A stretch of DNA of 10,982 nt from Lachnospira sp. UBA5912 (GCA_002435585.1 DJDY01000030.1:1-10982), one strand, 5' to 3'; shown: positions 1-6,421, counted from the first letter of the stretch. Notes: generated from the sequence alone by a model not told the origin. Translations and numbers: made by a program.

Positions 1-65
1 ACAGGGCTCGAACCTGTGACCCTCTGCTTGTAAGGCAGATGCTCTCCCAGCTGAGCTAAGATCCC
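1..65 (-). tRNA. tRNA-Val (anticodon UAC), 3' end cut by window edge
   Basis: Read on the minus strand from 65, the cloverleaf is complete up to the T arm. The 5' acceptor strand is GGGATCT, the D stem GCTC/GAGC has loop AGCTGGGA, the anticodon stem TCTGC/GCAGA has loop CTTACAA (anticodon TAC), the variable loop is GGGTC, and the T arm is ACAGG-TTCGAGC-CCTGT. The 65 bases lack only the 3' acceptor strand, discriminator base and any CCA, which lie left of base 1. Anticodon UAC decodes GUA and related valine codons. It is transcribed away from the protein genes, from the promoter at 108-137. Confidence 0.95.
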
Positions 66-107
66 GTTCGCTTTGTTTACGTTTTGTCTCACGCAAACTG
101 CTTCGCT

Positions 108-137
108 ATTATAATATTAAAATGCACTAGTTGTCAA
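108..137 (-). promoter_or_regulatory. Sigma-A type promoter of tRNA-Val
   Basis: On the minus strand a perfect -35 TTGACA (137-132) and a perfect -10 TATAAT (113-108) are separated by 18 bases. Transcription would begin near 101, about 36 bases before the mature tRNA 5' end at 65. Confidence 0.85.
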
Positions 138-171
138 CACTTTTTTACAAAAAAATTCAAAAAAGTGTTGA
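134..171. repeat. 13-bp perfect inverted repeat overlapping the tRNA-Val -35 box
   Basis: TCAACACTTTTTT (134-146) and its exact reverse complement (159-171) flank a 12-base A-rich spacer. The left arm contains most of the -35 box of the tRNA promoter. The right arm reads TGTTGATT on the plus strand, which with TACAAT at 190-195 could form a weak divergent promoter. It could be an operator or a hairpin; the low GC and missing T-run argue against a terminator. Confidence 0.6.
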
Positions 172-293
172 TTTTATTAAATTAAACAATACAATATACA
201 AACTGCACAAAAATTATATACACAAGTTGTGATAATAAGACAAAATAAATAAAAACACTTGAAAAAATAAAAAGAGTATGTTATTTTATATCT

Positions 294-446
294 ACCATTA
301 CAAATACTTTTTACAAGATTTTATTTTTCATATCGAATTCTAGTTGTTAACAAAGATTAGAATTCTCCCTCCTTTCATCATGATGGTATATTCCATTATG
401 AGTATTATTTTTCTTCCCTGTGGCTGCTATAGTCACAGGGGCTTTT
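294..446 (+). ncRNA. Candidate small RNA with a 16S-tail-like C-rich segment
   Basis: A possible promoter, TTGAAA (259-264) with 17 bases to TATTTT (282-287), would start a transcript near 294 that ends at the hairpin at 416-440. The transcript has a 5' hairpin, GAATTCTAGTT (335-345) with GATTAGAATTC (355-365). Then comes a likely unpaired stretch containing CCTCCTTTC (368-376), identical to the tail of 16S rRNA that pairs with ribosome binding sites, and then the terminator. No open frame with a ribosome binding site is present. The arrangement resembles Firmicute trans-acting small RNAs with C-rich seeds. The promoter is weak, so the call is tentative; I do not recognise a named RNA family. 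Confidence 0.3.
416..446 (+). terminator. Rho-independent terminator-like hairpin
   Basis: CCCTGTG (416-422) pairs with CACAGGG (434-440). The stem extends by a G-T pair and two more pairs to 10 bp around the loop GCTAT, and is followed by GCTTTTGATTT. The plus-strand 3' side is T-rich while the other side is A-rich, so it ends plus-strand transcription. It lies upstream of the cydDC promoters and insulates them. Confidence 0.55.
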
Positions 447-482
447 GATTTATTCATAGTTTCAACTTTTTGATTTATTCAT
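443..482 (+). repeat. Tandem 15-bp direct repeat, 25-bp period
   Basis: TTTTGATTTATTCAT occurs at 443-457 and again at 468-482. The bases that follow are also alike (AGTTTC and GTTTTC). It sits directly after the hairpin at 416-440. Its function is unknown; it may be a short duplication of the T-rich terminator tail. Confidence 0.6.
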
Positions 483-555
483 GTTTTCCATTTTTTAAAT
501 TTCACGTTCAGTTCTACATTTTAATTTTACATGTAATTTTTACATTATTCTCCTC

Positions 556-583
556 TTGACATAACTTATATAAATGATATAAA
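556..583 (+). promoter_or_regulatory. Upstream promoter of cydDC (P1)
   Basis: TTGACA (556-561) is followed after 16 bases by TATAAA (578-583), preceded by TG at 575-576, which makes an extended -10 (TGATATAAA). Transcription would start near 590 and run across the palindrome at 607-622 into a leader of about 220 bases before cydD. Confidence 0.65.
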
Positions 584-598
584 TTATTAATAAATGGT

Positions 599-627
599 TT
601 GACAAAACTAACGCGTGTTAGTACAGT
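599..627 (+). promoter_or_regulatory. Downstream promoter of cydDC (P2), operator-embedded
   Basis: TTGACA (599-604) is followed after exactly 17 bases by TACAGT (622-627), a -10 matching consensus at four of six positions. The spacer is occupied by a palindrome that also covers the first base of the -10, which suggests a repressed promoter. Confidence 0.55.
607..622. promoter_or_regulatory. Palindromic operator, probably for a TetR-type repressor
   Basis: ACTAAC-GCGT-GTTAGT is a perfect 6-bp inverted repeat around a 4-base centre, 16 bp in all, lying between the -35 and -10 of P2 and just downstream of the P1 start. The size, symmetry and placement fit a TetR-family (or MarR-family) repressor site controlling an exporter, as is common for ABC efflux genes. 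No regulator gene lies in the window, so the protein is inferred. Confidence 0.6.
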
Positions 628-664
628 AGACGATTAAATAGTTACATATAACTCATTGTTAATG

Positions 665-742
665 TTTCAGGTAATTGTTTAACTTAAGAAGTTATGGAGT
701 AGGCGATAAAACCAAATAACAAGATAATTAAAATACCTGAAA
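665..742 (+). promoter_or_regulatory. Possible folded 5' leader of cydD
   Basis: TTTCAGGTA (665-673) is the exact reverse complement of TACCTGAAA (734-742) and could close a domain of about 60 bases. Inside it AACTT-AAG-AAGTT (681-693) forms a small hairpin, and GGCG with a run of A follows. It does not match a riboswitch consensus that I can recall. A 9-bp match can arise by chance in AT-rich DNA, so confidence is low. Confidence 0.3.
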
Positions 743-775
743 TAAAAATGCAAAATAATAAACAGAATATCGATA

Positions 776-803
776 TGCGCAAAAAACGTGCGCAGAAATG
801 GAG
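776..803 (+). promoter_or_regulatory. GC-rich hairpin and ribosome binding site that set the cydD start
   Basis: TGCGCA (776-781) and TGCGCA (789-794) can pair around a 7-base A-rich loop, an unusually GC-rich stem for this region. GGAG (800-803) follows and is spaced 7 bases from the ATG at 811. A similar sequence precedes cysS, from an in-frame upstream ATG through CGTGCGC and GAAATG to the binding site. Confidence 0.6.
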
Positions 804-810
804 AAATAAT

Positions 811-2535
811 ATGATAAAAAAACGTCTGGTACAGGTTGTACCTGATAGCAAAAAGTACATAGCGGGAAATGTAGCGTTTCAGTGGATAGCATTGATATCC
901 AATATAGTGTTTATGACAGCGATTACATCTTTTATTGCATCTTTAGTGGTCAGCAGGGATGCACAGACTATAAAAGGTCAGATATTATCGCTTGTTGGAA
1001 TATCTTTTATATGTTTTTTAGTCCGTTTTATATGCAATACCGGCTCGTCAAGAATGAGTTATGAATCATCAAGAACGGTAAAGAAAACATTAAGAAATAT
1101 GATATATGAAAAGCTGTTAAGACTTGGTGCCTCTTACAATGAAAAGATAAAGACATCAGAGTTGGTGCAGATAACGGTAGAAGGAGTAGACCAGCTTGAA
1201 ACATATTTTGGAGCATATCTTCCACAGTTTTTCTATGCTATGTTAGCTCCGCTTACGCTTTTTATATATGTATGCACTATTAATGTGACATCAGCAGTAG
1301 TCCTTCTTATATGTGTGCCATTAATACCTGTATCTATAGCAGTTGTACAGACCTGGGCTAAGAAGCTTTTGTCTAAGTACTGGGATCAGTATACAGCATT
1401 AGGAGATACATTTTTAGAGAATCTTCAGGGACTTACAACACTTAAGATATATAAGGCAGATGGATATAAGAACAGGCAGATGAATGAGGAATCGGAGAAA
1501 TTCAGAAAAATCACAATGAAAGTTCTTACTATGCAGCTTAATTCCATAACAATAATGGATTTCGTTGCATATGGAGGAGCTGCTCTTGGACTTATTATAT
1601 CAGTACTTCAGTTCAAGAGCGGACATATTGATATGGCGGGCTGTCTGCTTATCATACTTTTATCAGCAGATTTTTTCATACCTATGAGACAGCTTGGCTC
1701 ATTTTTCCATATTGCCATGAACGGAATGGCAGCAAGCGATAAAATATTTAATTTCCTTGACATACAGGAATGTGATAAGGGAAGCATGCCGTTTCCAGAT
1801 GATAATAGTATAAGCTGCCAAAATGTACAGTTTTCATATGAATCAGAAAGGCAGATACTTAAGAATATTAATATAGATTGTCCGATGGGAAGTTTTACAG
1901 CAATAGTTGGAGAAAGTGGATGTGGAAAATCTACATTTGCAGGTATTCTTATGAAAAAGAATGAAAATTATGTTGGAGACATAACTATAGGGGGTGTGCA
2001 GCTTTCTGATATAAGTGAAAGCTCACTTATGGAAAATGTAGCATATATAAGTCACCAGAGCTATATATTCAAGGGAACAGTAAGAGATAATCTTCTTATG
2101 GCATCACCAGATGCAGATGACGATACGATGTGGAAGGTTTTAAAAAGAGTAAATCTTGCTGATTTCATAAAAGAACAGGGTGGACTTGATATGAAGCTTA
2201 ACGAGCAGGCATCGAATCTGTCGGGCGGACAGAGACAGAGGTTGTCACTTGCAAGAGCACTTATGAGAGATAACAATATTTACATATTTGATGAGGCAAC
2301 GTCTAATATAGATGTTGAAAGTGAAGATGATATTATGACTGAGGTTCATAATCTTGCAAGAAACAAGACAGTTATTCTTATATCTCATCGTCTTGCTAAT
2401 GTTGTTAAGGCAGATAATATATATGTGTTTAGTAATGGCTGTGTAGCAGAACATGGTAATCATCAGGAACTAAAGGAAAAGAATGGTGTTTATAGAAAGC
2501 TGTGGGATATGCAGTGTGCGCTTGAAAGCGTATAG
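811..2535 (+). CDS. cydD: CydD-type ABC exporter half, fused permease and ATPase
   Basis: This 574-residue protein has an N-terminal transmembrane domain (about residues 15-330, roughly six segments) followed by an ABC ATPase. Walker A is GESGCGKST (367-375), the signature LSGGQ (470-474), Walker B ends in D494 with catalytic E495, and the switch His is H526. The stretch around QLETYFGAYLPQF is typical of CydD. The partner encoded next is CydC-like, so the two would form a heterodimeric inner-membrane exporter. In E. coli CydDC is needed for cytochrome bd assembly; it was long assigned cysteine/glutathione export and more recently heme transport. No cytochrome bd genes are present here, so the substrate is open. 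I start at 811 because GGAG lies 7 bases upstream and the protein then begins MIKKRL; ATG at 748 or 775 lacks a binding site. The operator at 607-622 suggests induction by a ligand. Confidence 0.85.
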   Translation: MIKKRLVQVVPDSKKYIAGNVAFQWIALISNIVFMTAITSFIASLVVSRDAQTIKGQILSLVGISFICFLVRFICNTGSSRMSYESSRTVKKTLRNMIYEKLLRLGASYNEKIKTSELVQITVEGVDQLETYFGAYLPQFFYAMLAPLTLFIYVCTINVTSAVVLLICVPLIPVSIAVVQTWAKKLLSKYWDQYTALGDTFLENLQGLTTLKIYKADGYKNRQMNEESEKFRKITMKVLTMQLNSITIMDFVAYGGAALGLIISVLQFKSGHIDMAGCLLIILLSADFFIPMRQLGSFFHIAMNGMAASDKIFNFLDIQECDKGSMPFPDDNSISCQNVQFSYESERQILKNINIDCPMGSFTAIVGESGCGKSTFAGILMKKNENYVGDITIGGVQLSDISESSLMENVAYISHQSYIFKGTVRDNLLMASPDADDDTMWKVLKRVNLADFIKEQGGLDMKLNEQASNLSGGQRQRLSLARALMRDNNIYIFDEATSNIDVESEDDIMTEVHNLARNKTVILISHRLANVVKADNIYVFSNGCVAEHGNHQELKEKNGVYRKLWDMQCALESV

Positions 2536-2634
2536 ATATGTTCGTATAAAGATGTTAAAGAAGCGGAACGGACATAATATATGAAAATAACAGACAGGCA
2601 CAATATATGAAAAGCTATAGAAATGAGGAATTAT

Positions 2635-4305
2635 ATGAAAAATGGGATAAAAGAACGGAGCGGATTAATGGTCATGCTAAGACTTATAGGCCTTGTTAAA
2701 CCGCTTGCTGGATACATGATCATAGCGATACTTATGGGACTTGCAGGACATCTGTGCGCCACATTTATAACTATATTTGGTGGATACGCTATACTTGATG
2801 TGGCCGGATATGATACAGGGCTTAAAGTTGGAGTTATATTTGTATGTGTTTTAGTCTTTGCACTCATAAGAGCCGGATTCAGATATGCAGAACAGTCATG
2901 CAATCATTTTATAGCATTCAGACTGCTTGCAATAATAAGAGATAAAGTGTTTATGGCATTGAGAAAGTTATGTCCAGCCAAGCTTGAAGGCAGGGACAGG
3001 GGCAATCTTATATCAGTCATAACATCAGATATAGAACTGCTTGAGGTGTTTTATGCACATACGATTTCTCCTATAGCAATCGCACTATTGTATACAATTA
3101 TAATGTGTGCATATATAGGTTCATTTCATTGGATGTTGGCATTGATTGCGTTAATTGCATATATCGTTACTGGGATAATTATTCCATTTGTAACATCTAA
3201 GACAGGTGGAAGCGATGGTATGGATTACCGCACTAAATCAGGTGAATTAAGCAGTTTTGTGCTGGATAGTTTAAGAGGCGTGCAGCAGATAATACAGTAT
3301 GGTGCAGGTGATAAAAGGCTGGATGACATGAATAAAAGAGCTGATGAACTTACATCAACTGCTAAGCGTATGAAATATAAATCAGGCATAAACACAGCAG
3401 TTACTAATGTATGTATTTTGATATTTGATGTTATTATGCTTGCTGTTGGTTCACTTCTTTATACGTATGGCAGCATAGGGTTTGATGGTGTGGTGCTTAC
3501 TACCATAGCTTTGTTTTCATCATTTGGACCATCTGTTGCACTTGCGGCACTGGGAAGCACATTGCAGAATACATTTGCTGCAGGAAACAGAGTACTTGAT
3601 ATATTGGATGAAGAGCCAGTTATTAAGGAGGTATCAGGAAAAGAGAAAGCTGAATTTATGGGTATAAGTTCAGAAAATGTTACATTTGCATATGAGGATG
3701 AAAAAATACTTGATGATTTTTCTATAGACATACATAAAGGTGAAGTTACGGGGCTGATAGGAAAGAGTGGAAGTGGAAAGTCAACACTTCTTAAACTTTT
3801 TATGAGATTCTGGGATACAGACAGTGGAATAATACGAATAGGAAAGCAGGATATTAGGAATATTAATACTACCGACCTAAGAAATATGGAAAGTTATATG
3901 ACACAGGATACACATCTTTTCTGTGACAGCATAAGAAACAATATAAGGATAGCAAAACTTGATGCGACAGATGAAGAAATAGAAAATGCGTGTAAAAAAG
4001 CATCAATACATGATTTTATTATGACACTGCCAAATGGATACGATACGCCTGTTGGTGAACTTGGTGATACACTTTCTGGTGGAGAAAAACAAAGGATAGG
4101 TCTTGCGAGAGTGTTTTTACATGATGCAGACCTTGTGCTCTTGGACGAACCAACAAGTAATCTTGATAGTCTTAATGAGGCGGTTATTCTTAAATCAATA
4201 GCAAAGGAAAGAAAAGATAAGACAGTTGTACTTGTGTCGCACAGAGAGTCCACTATGAGAATAGCAGACAGGATGTATTCTGTTGAGCATGGAAGAGTAA
4301 GCTGA
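2635..4305 (+). CDS. cydC: CydC-type ABC exporter half, fused permease and ATPase
   Basis: This 556-residue protein has a transmembrane domain (about residues 1-315) and a C-terminal ATPase. Walker A is GKSGSGKST (376-384), the signature is LSGGE (480-484), Walker B gives D504 with catalytic E505, and the switch His is H536. The segment RYAEQSCNHFIAFRLLAIIR is the CydC pattern (RYxExxxxHxxxFRLLxxxR). It lies 99 bases after cydD with no terminator seen, so the two are co-transcribed and should pair. Both ATP sites look catalytically intact, apart from Glu for Gln at the end of this signature, a change seen in other exporters. The start at 2635 has GAGG at 2625-2628, 6 bases upstream; the in-frame ATG at 2623 overlaps that site and has none of its own. 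The substrate is uncertain, as for cydD. Confidence 0.85.
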   Translation: MKNGIKERSGLMVMLRLIGLVKPLAGYMIIAILMGLAGHLCATFITIFGGYAILDVAGYDTGLKVGVIFVCVLVFALIRAGFRYAEQSCNHFIAFRLLAIIRDKVFMALRKLCPAKLEGRDRGNLISVITSDIELLEVFYAHTISPIAIALLYTIIMCAYIGSFHWMLALIALIAYIVTGIIIPFVTSKTGGSDGMDYRTKSGELSSFVLDSLRGVQQIIQYGAGDKRLDDMNKRADELTSTAKRMKYKSGINTAVTNVCILIFDVIMLAVGSLLYTYGSIGFDGVVLTTIALFSSFGPSVALAALGSTLQNTFAAGNRVLDILDEEPVIKEVSGKEKAEFMGISSENVTFAYEDEKILDDFSIDIHKGEVTGLIGKSGSGKSTLLKLFMRFWDTDSGIIRIGKQDIRNINTTDLRNMESYMTQDTHLFCDSIRNNIRIAKLDATDEEIENACKKASIHDFIMTLPNGYDTPVGELGDTLSGGEKQRIGLARVFLHDADLVLLDEPTSNLDSLNEAVILKSIAKERKDKTVVLVSHRESTMRIADRMYSVEHGRVS

Positions 4306-4322
4306 AACAACATTTTGTGTTT

Positions 4323-4352
4323 TTGACACCTACATTACATCATAGATATAAA
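4323..4352 (+). promoter_or_regulatory. Promoter of the ygbA-like gene
   Basis: A perfect -35 TTGACA (4323-4328) is followed after 18 bases by TATAAA (4347-4352). Transcription would start near 4359, leaving only about 17 bases before the ATG at 4376. The gene can therefore be expressed separately from cydDC, possibly together with the ZIP and ispF genes. Confidence 0.65.
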
Positions 4353-4375
4353 TAGAAAAGAAATAGGTAATGATA

Positions 4376-4720
4376 ATGAAAAACATAGATATTAGCAGAA
4401 AACGAAGCCAGGAAAAAGAGATGGTTACCAAGATGATACAGATATATTGTCATGGCAGGCATCACACAAAGAATGCAATGTGCAGTGAATGTCAGGAATT
4501 ATCTGATTATGCAAATATGAGAAGTAACAAGTGCCCTTTTATGGAGACTAAGACATTCTGCTCTAACTGCAAGGTACATTGTTATAAAACAGATATGAGA
4601 AATAAAATAAAAGAGGTTATGCGATATGCAGGACCAAGAATGATATTTCATCATCCGGTTGCAGCAATCAGACATCTTGTGTTGACGAAGAAAGAAAAAA
4701 GAAATATTAAGAAAGCATAA
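4376..4720 (+). CDS. YgbA-family Cys-rich protein (nitrous oxide-stimulated promoter family)
   Basis: This 114-residue soluble basic protein has seven cysteines (25, 36, 39, 53, 62, 65, 69) arranged as CSEC and CSNCKVHC, with nearby His (26, 29, 30, 68). The conserved C-terminal block is MRYAGPRMIFHHPVAAIRHL. This matches the family of E. coli YgbA, whose gene belongs to the NsrR (nitric oxide) regulon; the biochemical role is not established. The cysteine spacing suggests a bound metal (zinc or Fe-S), which is inference. AGG at 4365-4367 is 8 bases before ATG 4376; an ATG 6 bases earlier is too close to that site. It has its own promoter and lies between an ABC exporter and a metal transporter, compatible with stress or metal handling. 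Confidence 0.75.
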   Translation: MKNIDISRKRSQEKEMVTKMIQIYCHGRHHTKNAMCSECQELSDYANMRSNKCPFMETKTFCSNCKVHCYKTDMRNKIKEVMRYAGPRMIFHHPVAAIRHLVLTKKEKRNIKKA

Positions 4721-4796
4721 AAGAATGATAGAGGATAGTGTATATAGAATCTTATTAAGAACTGTTAAATAATTATATGGCAGAGTGGAGGGATAT

Positions 4797-5579
4797 ATGA
4801 AGATAGAAGTTATATATGGTATTTTGATACCTTTGATCGGAACAACGCTCGGTGCAGCATGTGTGTTTTTTATGAAAAAAGCAATAGGAGATAAACTGCA
4901 GAGATTACTGATGGGGTTTGCTTCTGGCGTTATGGTTGCGGCTTCTGTATGGAGCCTTCTTATACCATCCATTGAACAATCTTCTTCTATGGGAAGGTTA
5001 TCTTTCATACCAGCACTTGCCGGGTTATGGATTGGAATGCTGTTTTTGCTTTTATTAGACTGTATAACTCCACATCTTCACATAAACAGTACAGAAGCAG
5101 AAGGTCCTAAGACACATATGAAGAAGACAACAATGCTTGTATTAGCTGTGACTATCCATAACATACCAGAGGGGATGGCGGTAGGCGTTGTATATGCCGG
5201 ATATATATCGGAAAATACAGGTATAACCGCCATGGCTGCACTTGTTCTTGCGTTGGGCATAGCTATACAGAACTTTCCAGAAGGAGCCATTATATCACTT
5301 CCGCTAAGGTCAGAGGGACTTGGCAGGGGGAAGGCCTTTTTATATGGATTCTTATCAGGGGTAGTAGAACCTGTAGCAGCGTTTGTTACTATCATGGCAG
5401 CAGGGATTATAACACCGGCACTGCCATATCTGCTGAGCTTTGCAGCAGGAGCTATGCTGTATGTTGTAGTTGAGGAGCTTATACCGGAGATGTCACAGGG
5501 GAAACATTCCAATATCGGAGTTATAGCATTTGCAGTTGGCTTTGGTATTATGATGATGCTTGATGTTGCATTAGGATAA
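4797..5579 (+). CDS. ZIP-family divalent metal transporter
   Basis: This 260-residue membrane protein has about eight hydrophobic segments and a short cytoplasmic loop around residues 87-110. The ZIP metal-site motifs are HNIPEG (121-126, segment 4) and QNFPEG (158-163, segment 5), with VVVEELIPEM further on. ZIP proteins bring zinc, and sometimes iron or manganese, into the cytoplasm; this length and motif set fit the bacterial ZupT/GufA branch. GGAGGG (4787-4792) lies 4 bases before ATG 4797. A GTG at 4785 overlaps that site and is not a likely start. The gene follows the ygbA-like gene by 76 bases and precedes ispF by 120. The metal cannot be told from sequence. Confidence 0.88.
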   Translation: MKIEVIYGILIPLIGTTLGAACVFFMKKAIGDKLQRLLMGFASGVMVAASVWSLLIPSIEQSSSMGRLSFIPALAGLWIGMLFLLLLDCITPHLHINSTEAEGPKTHMKKTTMLVLAVTIHNIPEGMAVGVVYAGYISENTGITAMAALVLALGIAIQNFPEGAIISLPLRSEGLGRGKAFLYGFLSGVVEPVAAFVTIMAAGIITPALPYLLSFAAGAMLYVVVEELIPEMSQGKHSNIGVIAFAVGFGIMMMLDVALG

Positions 5580-5601
5580 ACATATGAATCAACTATGTTT
5601 A
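5577..5601 (+). terminator. Weak A/T-rich hairpin at the end of the ZIP gene
   Basis: TAAACATA (5577-5584, including the stop codon) is the reverse complement of TATGTTTA (5594-5601) around a 9-base loop, followed by TTAATATATG. The stem has only one G-C pair and no clean T-run, so termination would be weak at best and read-through to ispF is likely. Confidence 0.2.
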
Positions 5602-5699
5602 TTAATATATGCTTGTAAATGTCACGAAAATGTGTTTTACTTATAAAGATAAGAACAAAGTTGGGAATATACGATATCATAGAAAGGTATGGTTATCAT

Positions 5700-6251
5700 A
5701 TGAGAGTTGGACTTGGTTACGATGTTCACAAGCTGGTTGAAAATAGAAAGCTTATCATTGGTGGTGTTGAGATACCATATGAGAAGGGACTGCTTGGACA
5801 TTCTGATGCAGATGTACTTCTTCATGCGATTATGGATGCTCTTCTTGGAGCAGCAGCACTTGGTGATATAGGAAAGCATTTTCCAGATTCTGATGAAAGA
5901 TACAAGGGCATATCAAGCATAAAATTATTAGAACATGTAGGTACGCTTCTTGATGAGAATAATTATATCATAGAGAATATAGATGCGACTATTATTGCGC
6001 AGAAGCCTAAGATGCGCCCATATATAGATACTATGCGTGAAAATATAGCTAAGACACTTAAGCTTGATGTTAATCAGGTGAATGTCAAGGCAACAACAGA
6101 AGAAGGTTTAGGATTTACAGGAACAGGTGAGGGTATATCGTCACAGGCAATATGCAGTCTTGTTTCGGTGTCTAATTATATATACGGTGATTCTGATATG
6201 ACAAACTGTTGCAGCACTTGTAACGGATGTGCTGCAAAAAGAGGAGTATAA
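5700..6251 (+). CDS. ispF: 2-C-methyl-D-erythritol 2,4-cyclodiphosphate synthase
   Basis: IspF converts CDP-methylerythritol 2-phosphate into the cyclic diphosphate and CMP in the cytoplasmic MEP pathway to isoprenoids. The protein opens [10 protein letters not shown], with metal ligands D8, H10 and H42 and the [19 protein letters not shown] motif. [10 protein letters not shown] and GFTGTGEGI follow; the last usually reads GFTGRGEG, so Thr replaces Arg. The protein has 183 residues against about 157-160 for the family, because of a C-terminal tail ending [15 protein letters not shown], absent from the IspF proteins I know. I start at 5700 to match the family N-terminus; the only binding site is a distant AAAGG (5683-5687), so translation may be modest. 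The usual partner ispD is not adjacent. ispF next to the cysE-cysS cluster is standard in Firmicutes. Confidence 0.95.
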   Translation: MRVGLGYDVHKLVENRKLIIGGVEIPYEKGLLGHSDADVLLHAIMDALLGAAALGDIGKHFPDSDERYKGISSIKLLEHVGTLLDENNYIIENIDATIIAQKPKMRPYIDTMRENIAKTLKLDVNQVNVKATTEEGLGFTGTGEGISSQAICSLVSVSNYIYGDSDMTNCCSTCNGCAAKRGV

Positions 6252-6337
6252 AGAACAACAGCATATCTGAGATATAAACTATTATGTCTGGCAGAACACA
6301 GGGTTAAAAGCCGTATCATGTTTTTATGAATGGTTTT

Positions 6338-6367
6338 TTGACCTTTTTTGCCGTGGCATCATATATT
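6338..6367 (+). promoter_or_regulatory. Promoter of the cysE-cysS-mrnC-rlmB-sigH cluster
   Basis: TTGACC (6338-6343) is followed after 18 bases by TATATT (6362-6367), so transcription would begin near 6374. It lies inside the in-frame extension upstream of cysE, which supports the downstream start at 6479. Confidence 0.6.
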
Positions 6368-6378
6368 GATGTAGTTTT

Positions 6379-6421
6379 AAAAGTCTTAGCATATAGGAAT
6401 AAACGGCTTTATGACTTTTTT
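6379..6421 (+). promoter_or_regulatory. Attenuator-like hairpin in the cysE leader
   Basis: AAAAGTC (6379-6385) pairs with GACTTTT (6413-6419), and the T-run continues to 6421, as in a terminator. Within its loop, ACGGCTTT (6403-6410) is the exact complement of AAAGCCGT (6307-6314) upstream. The two pairings cross and cannot form together. The first stem is weak, with a 27-base loop, so this is a tentative attenuator. Confidence 0.3.

Larger units (their letters stand above)
66..810. other. Gene-free AT-rich regulatory stretch
   Basis: No open frame with a ribosome binding site is seen on either strand here. From left to right the stretch holds the tRNA-Val promoter, a 13-bp inverted repeat, a featureless A/T-rich run (about 172-258), a possible small RNA with a terminator (about 294-446), a tandem 15-bp repeat (443-482), a T-rich run with nothing I recognise (483-555), two promoters and an operator (556-627), and a structured leader for cydD (665-803). 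Each item is listed separately. Confidence 0.7.

Noticed and set aside
748..810. Longer start for cydD at ATG 748 or 775
   Set aside because: Neither has a ribosome binding site, while ATG 811 has GGAG at 7 bases and gives the usual CydD N-terminus. The segment is better explained as a structured leader.
2571..2615. Repeated ATATATGAAAA segments between cydD and cydC
   Set aside because: Short A/T-rich similarity (ATAATATATGAAAA and ACAATATATGAAAA) is expected by chance here; no binding site makes either ATG a credible start.
3894..5008. Long minus-strand open frames opposite cydC and the ZIP gene region
   Set aside because: They are out-of-frame shadows of well-supported plus-strand genes and show low-complexity composition without family motifs or ribosome binding sites.
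5619..5699. Longer start for ispF at 5619
   Set aside because: IspF proteins begin MRxGxGYDVH, matching ATG 5700; the extra 27 residues show no binding site or family match.
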